A DNA stretch of 64,000 bases. It comes from Prevotella sp. UBA6994. Lineage in GTDB: Bacteria; Bacteroidota; Bacteroidia; Bacteroidales; Bacteroidaceae. Shown here in pieces: positions 27,391 to 36,053 of this stretch. The stretch lies in assembly GCA_002449845.1 (NCBI GenBank), contig DJXW01000026.1, positions 1 through 64,000 on the forward strand. The letters run 5' to 3'. Under the pieces are notes generated by a model. That model was not told the origin of the DNA. It saw only the letters and a program-made list of their open reading frames with translations, and ran no database searches. Within the stretch, counting starts at the first letter, position 1. Every line of letters begins with the position of its first letter. The position numbers were made by a program, and so were the translations under genes.

Positions 27391-28452
27391 CTAAACCATA
27401 TCTCTTGAGTTATTAGGATTATTGTTTATCAATTCATTACTGATTGGTGCCTCTTTCTTTTGGGTGAACATCAACCTCAACCATGCGTATATTCCCACCA
27501 ACACTACCAAAAGTGTTTGCACGGCGTGAACCACAAGCACGAAAAAGAGGGCATCATTGTCTGCCACACCATAAAGTATGAGCATTGTCTTGACCGCAAA
27601 GTGCCACGGACCGGCACCGTTGGGAGTGGGAACGATTACGGCAAAACTGCCCACGATGAACGTTACCAATCCACAGCTGAAGCCTAAATGCGACGTTGCG
27701 TCGAAACAGAAGAATGCCAAATAGTGATGCAGAAAATAGCAACCCCAGATGGCAAACGACATGAGGATATACAAGGGCGCATTCTCCACGTTCTTCAACG
27801 AGGCTATTCCTTGCCATATTCCATGTAGCGTGTCTTTCACCTTATTATATATAGAAAGGCGACGAATCAGGTAATACACCAGCCACAACACGGATAATCC
27901 ACAAATGGCAGTTACCAAATACCCAGTGGGGGAGAAGCTTTTCAATATGCTGTCAAGACTTGTCCCTGTGTGGGCAAAAAACTTGTTGAATATCGGAATG
28001 TGTAGGATGAATGTGACGATGGCAATGAGCATGATGATGAGCGTGTCTATGATTCGCTCGGTCACTACCGTGCCCAATGCTTTCGGAAACGATATGTTGT
28101 CGTAGCGTTTCAATACGATGCACCTGGCAAACTCGCCAATTCGGGGAATGGCAAGGCTCACGGCGTAAGAAAGGAAGATGGAGTTGAGCGTGGTGGAAGT
28201 GCGTGGGTTTTCGCCGATGGGCTTCAATGCCAGCTTCCAACGCCATCCGCGGAATGCCTGCGCCAATATTCCAAAGGGGAAAGACAACAGCATCCACGTC
28301 CAATTCATCTCGTTGAACAGGATTGATTCCATTTGTTTGAAGTTGAAATCACGATACATCCAATAGAGAATGCTACCGCCTAATATGAGCGATATGCAAA
28401 CCTTGAATATGTTGTTTCCTCTTTTCTTCACGCTGATGATTTCTTCTTTCAT
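27391..28452 (-). CDS. LPG-synthase-TM/UPF0104 flippase-like membrane protein (353 aa)
   Basis: Polytopic inner-membrane protein with eight or so hydrophobic segments, resembling the lysylphosphatidylglycerol synthase membrane region (YbhN/AglD type). Family motifs are FRGWRWKLAL near residue 75, SYAVSLAIPRIGEFARC near 100 and VPTPNGAGPWHF near 300. The synthase catalytic domain is absent, so it is probably a lipid or lipid-linked sugar transporter; the substrate is unknown. The start is set at 28452 because the -7 element TACCTTTG ends at 28456, making the upstream ATG at 28485 impossible. The mRNA would be leaderless or nearly so; GTG at 28431 is an alternative. Confidence 0.8.
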   Translation of the reverse strand: MKEEIISVKKRGNNIFKVCISLILGGSILYWMYRDFNFKQMESILFNEMNWTWMLLSFPFGILAQAFRGWRWKLALKPIGENPRTSTTLNSIFLSYAVSLAIPRIGEFARCIVLKRYDNISFPKALGTVVTERIIDTLIIMLIAIVTFILHIPIFNKFFAHTGTSLDSILKSFSPTGYLVTAICGLSVLWLVYYLIRRLSIYNKVKDTLHGIWQGIASLKNVENAPLYILMSFAIWGCYFLHHYLAFFCFDATSHLGFSCGLVTFIVGSFAVIVPTPNGAGPWHFAVKTMLILYGVADNDALFFVLVVHAVQTLLVVLVGIYAWLRLMFTQKKEAPISNELINNNPNNSRDMV

Positions 28453-28455
28453 TGG

Positions 28456-28485
28456 CAAAGGTAATCTAAATCGTGGGAAATACAA
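28456..28485 (-). promoter_or_regulatory. Promoter of the flippase-like gene (near-leaderless)
   Basis: -7 TACCTTTG (28456-28463) and -33 TTG (28483-28485), spacing 19, on the minus strand. The transcript should start within a few bases of ATG 28452. Confidence 0.6.
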
Positions 28486-28617
28486 AATAATTGGCGTTTT
28501 TATTTCTTAAACTTTGCAAGTTGGGCGTATAAGTAAGCAGTAGGAAGGTGGTATGTGGGAATTTTCTACACTTTGTCCACCAAATGGAATTTACTTACAA
28601 ACTTATGCTTTTTATTG

Positions 28618-28645
28618 TTGTTTACAAGAAAAATGTGTAATTTTG
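28618..28645 (+). promoter_or_regulatory. Promoter of asd
   Basis: -33 TTG near 28618-28620 and -7 TAATTTTG at 28638-28645, spacing 17; about 28 bases of leader. Confidence 0.6.
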
Positions 28646-28679
28646 CACCCGAAAAATGTTCGATTAATATTTTTTTAAG

Positions 28680-29690
28680 ATGAAAGTAGCAATTGTTGGA
28701 GCAAGCGGAGCTGTAGGACAAGAGTTCCTGCGCATACTTGCCGAGAGAGATTTCCCCATGGATGAGTTGGTTCTTTTTGGTTCTGAACGTAGTGCAGGAC
28801 GCAAATATTCATTTAAGGGAAAGGATTATGAGGTCAAGCTTTTGCAGCACAATGACGACTTCAAGGATATTGACGTGGCATTTGTTTCTGCCGGTGGCGG
28901 CACGTCTAAGGATTTTGCTGATACCATTACGAAATACGGTACGGTAATGATAGACAATTCCAGTGCGTTCCGTATGGATGAAAACGTGCCGTTGGTGGTT
29001 CCCGAGTGTAACGCAGAGGATGCGCTGAACCGTCCTCGTGGAATCATTGCCAATCCTAACTGCACCACCATCATGATGGTTACGGTGCTTCAGCCATTGG
29101 AAAAGATTAGCCATATCAAGCGTATTCACGTAGCATCTTATCAGAGTGCCAGTGGTGCGGGAGCCGCTGCAATGGCAGAATTGCAACAGCAATATAAGGA
29201 GTTGGTCAACAATGAGCCTGTTACCGTGAATAAATTCCCTCACCAACTGGCTTATAACGTCATTCCTCAAATCGACGTGTTCACCGACAATGGTTATACG
29301 AAAGAGGAGATGAAGATGTTCAACGAGACTCGTAAGATCATGCACACTGATGCTAAGTGCTCAGCCATGTGCGTTCGTGTAAGTTCGTTGAGAAGCCATT
29401 CTGAGAGTGTTTGGATTGAGACAGAGCGTCCCATCAGTGTGGAGGAGGCTCGTGAGGCAATAGCCGCAGCTCCTGGTTGTACGTTGAAAGACGATCCCGC
29501 TAACCTCGTTTATCCCATGCCTCTCGAAACGGCTGGTAAGGATGATGTGTATGTGGGTCGTATTCGCAAGGATTTAGCCGATGAGAATGGCTTGACATTC
29601 TGGCTCAGTGGCGACCAGATTCGTAAGGGAGCAGCCTTGAATGCCGTACAAATTGCTGAATACTTGATAAAAGTAGGGAATATCAAATAA
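28680..29690 (+). CDS. asd: Aspartate-semialdehyde dehydrogenase (336 aa)
   Basis: Reduces aspartyl-4-phosphate to aspartate semialdehyde with NADPH, feeding lysine/diaminopimelate, threonine and methionine synthesis. NADP site GASGAVGQE (7-15); active-site Cys128 in ANPNCTTI; catalytic His in SLRSHSESV near 238; SGAGAAAMAEL in between. Normal length and start. It stands alone between its own promoter and terminator. Confidence 0.96.
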   Translation: MKVAIVGASGAVGQEFLRILAERDFPMDELVLFGSERSAGRKYSFKGKDYEVKLLQHNDDFKDIDVAFVSAGGGTSKDFADTITKYGTVMIDNSSAFRMDENVPLVVPECNAEDALNRPRGIIANPNCTTIMMVTVLQPLEKISHIKRIHVASYQSASGAGAAAMAELQQQYKELVNNEPVTVNKFPHQLAYNVIPQIDVFTDNGYTKEEMKMFNETRKIMHTDAKCSAMCVRVSSLRSHSESVWIETERPISVEEAREAIAAAPGCTLKDDPANLVYPMPLETAGKDDVYVGRIRKDLADENGLTFWLSGDQIRKGAALNAVQIAEYLIKVGNIK

Positions 29691-29710
29691 TTCTTTATAA
29701 GTTTCTGTAA

Positions 29711-29751
29711 AGAGGGTTGCAACTTCCAAAAGATTGTAGCCCTCTTTTTTT
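29711..29751 (+). terminator. Terminator of asd
   Basis: AGAGGG pairs with CCCTCT, with weaker pairs above, followed by TTTTTT. Confidence 0.7.
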
Positions 29752-29760
29752 CTATTGACG

Positions 29761-30051
29761 TTATCTCTTATTCTTACCGAAAAGGTCAGAATGAGTGCCA
29801 GTGTTAGTCATCATCAATATCAATTCCTTATCGTTCTGATCCCATACAAGAAGCCAGTCGTTGGTAATGTGACACTCCCAAAAGCCTTCGTATTGTCCAT
29901 GAAGAATGTGTGGAAGGTACTTCTGAGGTAATTTGCCTTCATTTGTAAGGATGTTAAGTACTTCGGTCAGCAATTGTTCGTCATAACCACGTTTGAGACA
30001 ACGCTTCAATGACCGTTTGAACTCACCAGTGTAACGAATTGAATATTTCAT
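29761..30051 (-). CDS. YafQ-type mRNA interferase toxin (96 aa)
   Basis: RelE-superfamily toxin of a type II pair. Small basic protein with the YafQ pattern: FKRSLKRCLKRGYDEQLL, LPQKYLPHILHGQYEGFWECHI, DWLLVWD, LTNTGTHSDLF, with His near 49 and 61 and the C-terminal Phe of the active site. The start at 30051 is chosen because its ATG overlaps the antitoxin TGA as ATGA; an ATG 9 bases upstream is possible. It would cleave mRNA on the ribosome when free of its antitoxin. Confidence 0.88.
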   Translation of the reverse strand: MKYSIRYTGEFKRSLKRCLKRGYDEQLLTEVLNILTNEGKLPQKYLPHILHGQYEGFWECHITNDWLLVWDQNDKELILMMTNTGTHSDLFGKNKR

Positions 30052-30251
30052 TCCTTGCACTGTTTAATAAGGTCTTCTACACTATTAGCATCATAGACGC
30101 AGCCGTTTTTGATGTCTTCTATAGCACGATCCATACCTGTTTTAGGCTGCCGTTTTAGTGAAACGGAAGTTACACCACGTATTAAACTGATTGCCTGTCG
30201 AATTTGGTCAATCATTGAAGCATCTTCTATCGAAACTGTTAATTGGTGCAT
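30048..30251 (-). CDS. Cognate antitoxin of the YafQ-type pair (67 aa)
   Basis: Small acidic protein directly before and overlapping the toxin. MHQLTVSIEDASMIDQIRQAI suggests an N-terminal beta-strand/helix unit, with a C-terminal toxin-binding tail (VYDANSVEDLIKQC). The start at 30251 is preferred over an upstream ATG at 30314 because the -7 element at 30281-30288 lies between. It probably represses its own promoter. Confidence 0.75.
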   Translation of the reverse strand: MHQLTVSIEDASMIDQIRQAISLIRGVTSVSLKRQPKTGMDRAIEDIKNGCVYDANSVEDLIKQCKE

Positions 30252-30280
30252 ATCTTTTATATTTAATGAAACTTTGGTTG

Positions 30281-30288
30281 CAAATATA
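30281..30288 (-). promoter_or_regulatory. -7 element TATATTTG of the toxin-antitoxin pair
   Basis: Minus-strand match to TAnnTTTG 30 bases before the antitoxin ATG; a possible -33 TTG at 30312-30314 has long spacing (23). Confidence 0.45.
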
Positions 30289-30457
30289 GATAAAATACTC
30301 GAATAATTAGCCAATCAAATAAAGAAATTGCATTTTCCTAAGAAGAAAATTTTAAAATTTCCCATGAAAATTCAGTTCTTTAATACATGTACTTTGGAAC
30401 TTAGGTGGCATAAATACACTAATTCACTGACAAAATGGAATGTTTTGTAGAATTTTT

Positions 30458-30488
30458 TTGTACTTATGAGAGTATTTCTGTAAATTTG
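30458..30488 (+). promoter_or_regulatory. Promoter of the VTC-DUF4956-DUF2490 operon
   Basis: -33 TTG at 30458-30460, -7 TAAATTTG at 30481-30488, spacing 20; about 13 bases of leader. Confidence 0.65.
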
Positions 30489-30507
30489 CAACGTAAAAAC
30501 TATTAAC

Positions 30508-31251
30508 ATGAATGAAATACTTGGTCAATTCGCACCTATCAGTTTGGAAGAGATGAGTGGCATTCGTCTCATGAATCGCATTGACACCAAATTTGTCACG
30601 ACGATTCCTGTGCTGATGCGTCTCCTGGAAATGGCCCAGAAAGAATATTGGGCGCAGGAGATTGCTGGTGAACGTAACATGAAATATGACACTACATATT
30701 ATGATACGGAAGGTTTTGACATGTTTTACGTTCATCAAAGCGGTCATACGAACAGACAGAAATTGCGCTTCCGCACGTATGTGAGTTCCAATCTTCAATT
30801 TATGGAGGTAAAAACCAAAAACAATCACGGCAGAACGAAGAAGAAAAGAATGAAGGTGACGGACATGAACCTGGACGAACAGGAGAAACTGGATTTCCTG
30901 CACCAGCATTTGCGTTATGAGCGTGAAGAATTGATACCTGCCATACGTAATAATTTCAATCGTATCACATTGGTTAACAAAGCAAAGACCGAGCGACTGA
31001 CCATTGACTCTAACCTTCAGTTCTTTAATTTGGTTTCAGGTGTGAACAGACACATGGGTGATTTGGTTATCGTAGAGTTGAAACGAGACGGTTTGTGCTA
31101 TTCTCCTGTTTTGGAAATGCTTCGTCAGTTGCGTGTGTTTCCTCATGGGTTCAGCAAGTATTGCATGGGTTCAGCCCTTACCAACGACCAATTGCAGGTA
31201 AACCGATTCAAACCGAAACTGATAGACGTAGAAAAGATATTAAATAGATAA
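30508..31251 (+). CDS. VTC-domain polyphosphate polymerase-like protein (247 aa)
   Basis: Matches the VTC domain of eukaryotic vacuolar polyphosphate polymerases and their bacterial relatives: an all-beta tunnel with basic lining. NRIDTKFVT (residues 23-31), YYDTEGFDMF, RQKLRFRTYV and FMEVKTKNNHGRTKKKRM supply the Lys/Arg/Glu residues. It is followed within 20 bases by DUF4956, the usual partner. The activity in bacteria with this gene pair is not firmly established. Confidence 0.85.
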   Translation: MNEILGQFAPISLEEMSGIRLMNRIDTKFVTTIPVLMRLLEMAQKEYWAQEIAGERNMKYDTTYYDTEGFDMFYVHQSGHTNRQKLRFRTYVSSNLQFMEVKTKNNHGRTKKKRMKVTDMNLDEQEKLDFLHQHLRYEREELIPAIRNNFNRITLVNKAKTERLTIDSNLQFFNLVSGVNRHMGDLVIVELKRDGLCYSPVLEMLRQLRVFPHGFSKYCMGSALTNDQLQVNRFKPKLIDVEKILNR

Positions 31252-31271
31252 TCATCAAAAATATAAAGTAT

Positions 31272-31952
31272 ATGGATTTTGAGAGCCTTTTCACATTTTC
31301 GGGCGATTTCGCTGAAATGATGGTGCGTTTCGTGGTTTGCTTTCTCTTCAACTGGTTCATCACCGACAGGTTGTATTATAGAAAGAGCAGACGCAGAGAC
31401 TTTTATTTCACGTTCTTGCTGACGAGCATTGCCATCTTCTTCTTGGTGTTCTTCATGATCTTCGGACTCGACAAGTTGGGCGGTAAGACATCTATGGGTA
31501 TTGGTATTGGCTTGTTTGGCATCTTCTCTATCATGCGTTATCGAACAGACCCCATGCCCGTAAGGGAAATGACTTACCTCTTTGTCATCATATCATTGTC
31601 GGTGGTAAACGCCATCGCCAGTTCGGCTACGTTGGCGGAGATTCTCGTGACCGACCTAATCGTGGTCTTTGCCATTTGGATTTGCGAGAAAAACTTGCGG
31701 ATACAACATGCTAAATTGATACAATACGACCGTATCGAACTGATTAAGCCCGAACGTAGGGAAGAACTCATTGCCGACTTGGAGCAACGCCTTGGTCTGA
31801 AAGTTTCTAAGGTGGAAATTGGCGGCATAGATATGCTTCGCGACATGACGATGATAAAGGTGTATTATGAAGAGCCGGAGGGAGAATATACCAACTCCGT
31901 TGACAAAATGGTGAAGATGAAAACGACCGAAATGATGGATAATAATAAATAA
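31272..31952 (+). CDS. DUF4956 membrane protein (226 aa)
   Basis: Four hydrophobic segments in the first 130 residues (FVVCFLFNWF; FLLTSIAIFFLVFF; GIGIGLFGIFSIM; YLFVIISLSVVNAI) with the conserved FSIMRYRTDPMPVREMTYLF signature between, then a cytosolic domain of about 90 residues with a ferredoxin-like pattern. Known genomic partner of VTC-domain proteins; it could translocate or anchor polyphosphate. Function inferred. Confidence 0.85.
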   Translation: MDFESLFTFSGDFAEMMVRFVVCFLFNWFITDRLYYRKSRRRDFYFTFLLTSIAIFFLVFFMIFGLDKLGGKTSMGIGIGLFGIFSIMRYRTDPMPVREMTYLFVIISLSVVNAIASSATLAEILVTDLIVVFAIWICEKNLRIQHAKLIQYDRIELIKPERREELIADLEQRLGLKVSKVEIGGIDMLRDMTMIKVYYEEPEGEYTNSVDKMVKMKTTEMMDNNK

Positions 31953-31962
31953 TAGATAAGGT

Positions 31963-32793
31963 ATGAAAGAGAGAATGTTATTTGTGTCCCTTTTGTTGAT
32001 GGCATTGTTGTTGCCTATGAACTCTCATGCGCAAAATAAAGACTTCGGCATGTGGTTCTCGGCAGCAGCTGATAAGAAAATCGGAACGAAATGGAATGTG
32101 GGCTTGGAAGGTGAGTTTCGTACTCGCAACAATGTGAAAACGGCTGACAGATGGAGCTTTGGCATTGATGGTGGATATAAAATCACCAATTGGCTGAAGG
32201 CTTCGGCTGGATATATGTTGCTCTTTGACAATAACGAGAAGAATACGTACTACGATGATCCTGAAGAAGACGTGGACGAAGATACCGGCGAGCCATACGG
32301 CTATTACGGCAAGGTGAAGAAGTCTGCCAAGTATTGGGGCGCACGTCATCGTTTCAACGTGTCTCTCACGGGAAGTGTGAAGCTCGGAAGGTTTGAGCTT
32401 TCTCTCCGTGAACGTTGGCAATATACTTACCGTCCCGAAAAGACGGTGTCTTCCCGTACGAAATACACTTACCTGAAAGACGGTACATTATCTACGACAT
32501 CCAACGATAACGATCCTAAAACATATAAAGGAAAAGGTAAGAATGTGCTTCGTAGTAGGTTGACGGTAGAATACAATATCCCTAATTGCAAGGTGGATCC
32601 TTACGTGAGCGTGGAGGCTTATAATTCGTGGGCGTTAGAGAAAACTCGTTATACAGTCGGTGCAAATTGGAAGATTGCCAAGATTCATGTTGTTGATTTC
32701 TATTATCGCTTTCAAGACGTGAGACACAATGATGCTCTCGACTCTGACCCTGATTTGCATGTCATAGGATTGGGATATAAGTACAAATTTTAA
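31963..32793 (+). CDS. DUF2490 outer-membrane protein (276 aa)
   Basis: Signal peptide ending SHAQ, then alternating aromatic/polar strands (WNVGLEGEFRTRNN, FELSLRERWQYTYRP, VDFYYRFQD) and a C-terminal GLGYKYKF ending in Phe, typical of a small outer-membrane beta-barrel. An acidic loop (DDPEEDVDEDTGE) lies near residue 100. Third gene of the VTC/DUF4956 unit, 10 bases after the second. Role unknown. Confidence 0.8.
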   Translation: MKERMLFVSLLLMALLLPMNSHAQNKDFGMWFSAAADKKIGTKWNVGLEGEFRTRNNVKTADRWSFGIDGGYKITNWLKASAGYMLLFDNNEKNTYYDDPEEDVDEDTGEPYGYYGKVKKSAKYWGARHRFNVSLTGSVKLGRFELSLRERWQYTYRPEKTVSSRTKYTYLKDGTLSTTSNDNDPKTYKGKGKNVLRSRLTVEYNIPNCKVDPYVSVEAYNSWALEKTRYTVGANWKIAKIHVVDFYYRFQDVRHNDALDSDPDLHVIGLGYKYKF

Positions 32794-32866
32794 TAGATGT
32801 AGATAACGAAAATCTCATCATAGTTTGATTCCATCAGCAAGTATTATTGATGGATTCACTATTCAA

Positions 32867-32960
32867 GAAACCGATGGTCACTATATCAAAAACCATCGGT
32901 TTCTTGATTGGTGACCGATGGTTCCATGCATAGTTACCAATGGTTCCTTGCGTCAATTCA
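32867..32960. repeat. Dispersed ACCGATGGT repeat, copy 1
   Basis: Contains a perfect 15-bp hairpin (CAAGAAACCGATGGT / ACCATCGGTTTCTTG, 32869-32910) followed by further ACCGATGGTT and ACCAATGGTTCC words. The same words occur at 63765-63860. The hairpin could also end the upstream operon, though no T-run follows. Confidence 0.6.
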
Positions 32961-33031
32961 ATAAAAAAATAAGTTTTGATGTCACAAAACATCATTTTTT
33001 ACGTATTGTAAATAGAACAACAAACTTAGAA

Positions 33032-33514
33032 ATGACGACCGAGGAGTTCAAACGAGAGATACAGGCTATTCGTCCAAGGCTTATCAACCAAGCGCAAAGG
33101 TATTTAGGAAATGCCGATGATGCTGAGGATGTGGTGCAAGACGCACTGCTGAGGATGTGGCAGATGCGTGACCAGCTCCGTTCTCCATTAGACCGTATGG
33201 CAATGGTTGTAACCCGCAATCTTGCCATTCAACTCCTAAGGCAACGCAAATCTGAGGATTTGTTGGATTATGTTGAAACCGACGAGCCACAAGAGGACTT
33301 TCGCATTGAGCGTATTCTCATGATTCTCTCCTCACTTCCACCCATGCAACAAACCATCTTGCGCTTACGCCATATAGAAGGATGGGAAATGGCAGACATC
33401 GCAGAATTGGTAGGAAGCAATGAGGTAGCTGTAAGAAAAACTCTTAGCCGTGCTCGTAAATCTCTGAGGGATAAATATTTGTCGATGAAAAATGATGAAA
33501 TGAATGAGTTATGA
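33032..33514 (+). CDS. ECF-type RNA polymerase sigma factor (160 aa)
   Basis: Sigma-70 region 2 (RLINQAQRYLGNADDAEDVVQDALLRMWQMRDQL) and region 4 (LPPMQQTILRLRHIEGWEMADIAELVGSNEVAVRKTLSRARKSLR) without regions 1 and 3, the ECF layout. The start at 33032 gives the normal ECF length; an upstream ATG at 32918 would add 38 unrelated residues that run through the repeat. The stop overlaps the next gene's ATG as ATGA, which suggests a sigma/anti-sigma or sensor pair. Confidence 0.9.
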   Translation: MTTEEFKREIQAIRPRLINQAQRYLGNADDAEDVVQDALLRMWQMRDQLRSPLDRMAMVVTRNLAIQLLRQRKSEDLLDYVETDEPQEDFRIERILMILSSLPPMQQTILRLRHIEGWEMADIAELVGSNEVAVRKTLSRARKSLRDKYLSMKNDEMNEL

Positions 33515-33999
33515 GGAAAGATATGACGAAAAGGGAAATGGAATTACGAATGCTGACCAAGCGTTTCCTTGACGGGGAAACTACGCTTGAAGAGGAACGA
33601 CGACTCTACGAGTTGTACCGCTCTGGGGATTCGTTGCCTCCCGACCTCTTATCTCTGCGTGAGATGATGCTTGACATGGGCAGTCTTCTGCTTGACAAGA
33701 AGGATGAGAAGCGTATCTCCTTCAATGGAGAAGGAAATAAAAACAGCCTCGAAAGAAATAAAAGATGGTGGGCTGACCACATTCTTGCCATTGCCGCATC
33801 TCTGCTATTACTTTTTTCTGTCGGTACGGTATATTACAATTATGCACGTCAAAATGAGTGCGTGGCTTACGTTTATGGTGAGAAAGTGACCGACGATGAG
33901 GTTGTGCTTCACGAAATGCAGTCGGCTATGGCTTCGTTCACCATCGACGATGCTACCGTTGCAATGGAACAGCAAATGAAAGAAATGTTTAATGACTGA
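33511..33999 (+). CDS. Membrane-anchored putative anti-sigma partner (162 aa)
   Basis: Coupled to the sigma gene by ATGA. The N-terminal 60 residues (FLDGETTLEEERRLYELYRSG) resemble the short helical anti-sigma region found in Bacteroidetes; one membrane segment (about 90-108, ILAIAASLLLLFSVGTVYY) is followed by about 50 extracytoplasmic residues. Likely holds the sigma factor at the membrane. Inferred from context and layout. Confidence 0.65.
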   Translation: MRKDMTKREMELRMLTKRFLDGETTLEEERRLYELYRSGDSLPPDLLSLREMMLDMGSLLLDKKDEKRISFNGEGNKNSLERNKRWWADHILAIAASLLLLFSVGTVYYNYARQNECVAYVYGEKVTDDEVVLHEMQSAMASFTIDDATVAMEQQMKEMFND

Positions 34000-34004
34000 A
34001 GAAT

Positions 34005-34463
34005 ATGAAACAACTTGTTCTTATACTGATGATGATGATGGGCTTTTCCGCCTATGCCCAAAAGGAAATGCACATTAGTGCGCTCTTTGAGGGGAAAATC
34101 GTTCCATCGAGTAAGATGGTGGAAACTCGCATTCGAGGCAAGGCAATCAGCAAATACAAACTATCGTTTTTTCATAGTGTACGCTTCAAGGCTGATGATG
34201 CCTTGATAAAGAAAATCGACCATTTAACGGCTCAAGACTTTACGGCTGATACGGAGAAGGTCAAGAACAGGGAACTTGCTAACGAGGGTAGGGCGCACAT
34301 TGATAAAGACAGGACATCTTTCACGCAAATGTATGAATTGGCACCAAATGGCTCTACCCACCGATATTTATGCTATAAGGTGAGGGATGAGGTGATGACG
34401 GTTATTTACCTTGAAGGATCGGTGTCTTCTCTTACGGAACTAAAAAGAATATTTAATGATTGA
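34005..34463 (+). CDS. DUF6108-like exported protein (152 aa)
   Basis: Signal peptide MKQLVLILMMMMGFSAYAQ, then a small alpha/beta domain (KMVETRIRGKAISKYKLSFFHSVRF). It is six bases after the membrane-anchored partner and appears to belong to the same sigma operon. The family assignment is tentative; no catalytic motif is seen. Confidence 0.55.
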   Translation: MKQLVLILMMMMGFSAYAQKEMHISALFEGKIVPSSKMVETRIRGKAISKYKLSFFHSVRFKADDALIKKIDHLTAQDFTADTEKVKNRELANEGRAHIDKDRTSFTQMYELAPNGSTHRYLCYKVRDEVMTVIYLEGSVSSLTELKRIFND

Positions 34464-34484
34464 TAAATTTTAAAAGATACTAAT

Positions 34485-35387
34485 ATGAATAAGAAACTTC
34501 TCTGCATGATGGTTGTTGCCGTGAGTGCTTGTCATTTTGCTCATGCCGCATCGTTACAACCTACGATGATTTCTGGTACTGACAACGATACGCTTGTTGT
34601 CAACTATCCCCACAAGGTGACTGTTATCTCAGGCGACTCATTGCAAACCATTCGTATTGAAGGCAGACATGATGACCCTGCTTTCCGTTTTGAGAATACC
34701 ATTCAGTTGGTGGATTCTAATTATGTGAGCGACTTGACGGTCAATAGCGACCGTTGGGAGTTTTCGTTGCCTATTGGAGAGAAACGCAAAGGCAAAAGGG
34801 CTGAACGTGTAGGTACCACACATCTGGGCTTCGGTTGGTGTAATGCGTTGAATGGTCCTGACAATATGGATATTGCAATGGGGTCGTCATGGGAAATCTT
34901 CTGGACCATCTTCCAATGGAACTACACACCGAAAGGTGGGCGTAACACATGGTCCACGGGTATTGGCGTAGATTGGAGAAACTACCGTATGAAGGGACAT
35001 TGGCGTTTCGACAAGACTCCTGATGATAACGTGGTTGTCGTTCCGTATAAGTCTGTGGATGTGCATGATCAGTTCTCGCGCATAAAAGTATTTAGCTTGC
35101 AGGTACCCTTGCTCTATCGTTACCGCATTGGTCGTGGTTTTTCCTTGAGCGTGGGCAGTATATTGAATTTTAACCTTCATAGCAGCTTGAAGACACGCTA
35201 CAAGATAAACGGTGAGAAATTCAAGGAAACTTGCAATGATGCCAACGTAAACCTTGTAACGTTAGATTTCATGGGTATCGTCTCTACGCCACTCGTCAGC
35301 ATGTATGTGAAATATTCTCCTTGCAATGTGCTCAAGAGTGCGCACGCTCCTAAATTCCAATCATTGTCGGTGGGAATCTATCTATAG
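34485..35387 (+). CDS. Putative outer-membrane beta-barrel protein (300 aa)
   Basis: Signal peptide ending ASA/AHA, then a stretch of beta-strand repeats (LPIGEKRKGKRAERVG, TTHLGFGWCNAL, WSTGIGVDWRNY, VPLLYRYRIGRGFSLSVGSIL) and a short final strand LSVGIYL. It fits the outer-membrane barrels that accompany ECF sigma factors in Bacteroidetes. Last gene of the sigma operon; it ends in TAG, showing that TAG is a normal stop here. Confidence 0.65.
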   Translation: MNKKLLCMMVVAVSACHFAHAASLQPTMISGTDNDTLVVNYPHKVTVISGDSLQTIRIEGRHDDPAFRFENTIQLVDSNYVSDLTVNSDRWEFSLPIGEKRKGKRAERVGTTHLGFGWCNALNGPDNMDIAMGSSWEIFWTIFQWNYTPKGGRNTWSTGIGVDWRNYRMKGHWRFDKTPDDNVVVVPYKSVDVHDQFSRIKVFSLQVPLLYRYRIGRGFSLSVGSILNFNLHSSLKTRYKINGEKFKETCNDANVNLVTLDFMGIVSTPLVSMYVKYSPCNVLKSAHAPKFQSLSVGIYL

Positions 35388-35477
35388 GATAAATAACTTA
35401 TCTTTTGTTAAATAGTTACATTTTTAATTAGAGATTTCTCTATTTATAAAAAACTCTTTGTAATTTCGCAACCAGAT

Positions 35478-36053
35478 ATGAACAAGAACCTCTATATCAT
35501 TGGCGGCTGTAATGGTGCTGGTAAGACAACGGCTTCATATACAGTGTTACCGGAAATCCTTAATTGCAAGGAGTTCGTAAATGCTGATGAAATAGCTCGT
35601 GGTCTATCCCCTTTCAATCCAGAGAGTGTTGCAATAGAAGCAGGACGACTCATGTTGCAAAGAATAGACTACTTGTTGGAAAAAGATACTTCTTTTTCTA
35701 TTGAGACAACTCTATCAACTAAATCTTATGTAAATCTTGTCAAGAGGGCTCATGAAAAAGGTTTTAGTGTCAAACTCTTGTTTTTTTGGCTTAATTCACC
35801 TGAACTCGCCATCAGAAGAGTGGCAGAGCGAGTAGCAAAAGGTGGACATAATATACCTGAACCAATCGTAAGAAGACGGTACGTGGCAGGTATTATAAAT
35901 TTGTTTGCTCTTTTCATGGATCAGGTTGACTATTGGGATATATATGACAATAGCGAGTTTCCACGTAGGCAAATTGCTTGTGGGGGAAAGAATGCTACTA
36001 CTATTATTAATGACGTTTTATTATTTAATCAGATAAAAAGGTATGTCAGATAA
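35478..36053 (+). CDS. Zeta-toxin-like P-loop kinase (191 aa)
   Basis: P-loop GGCNGAGKTT (9-18) and overall zeta/UDP-N-acetylglucosamine kinase-like order: NADEIARGLSPFNPE (substrate site), SIETTLSTKSYV, VKLLFFWLNSPELAIRRVAERVAKGGHNIPEPIVRRRY (arginine finger and lid), DYWDIYDNS. Zeta toxins phosphorylate a peptidoglycan precursor, but close relatives include non-toxic kinases. A small gene overlaps its end by 11 bases. It has no epsilon-type antitoxin upstream. Confidence 0.8.
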   Translation: MNKNLYIIGGCNGAGKTTASYTVLPEILNCKEFVNADEIARGLSPFNPESVAIEAGRLMLQRIDYLLEKDTSFSIETTLSTKSYVNLVKRAHEKGFSVKLLFFWLNSPELAIRRVAERVAKGGHNIPEPIVRRRYVAGIINLFALFMDQVDYWDIYDNSEFPRRQIACGGKNATTIINDVLLFNQIKRYVR

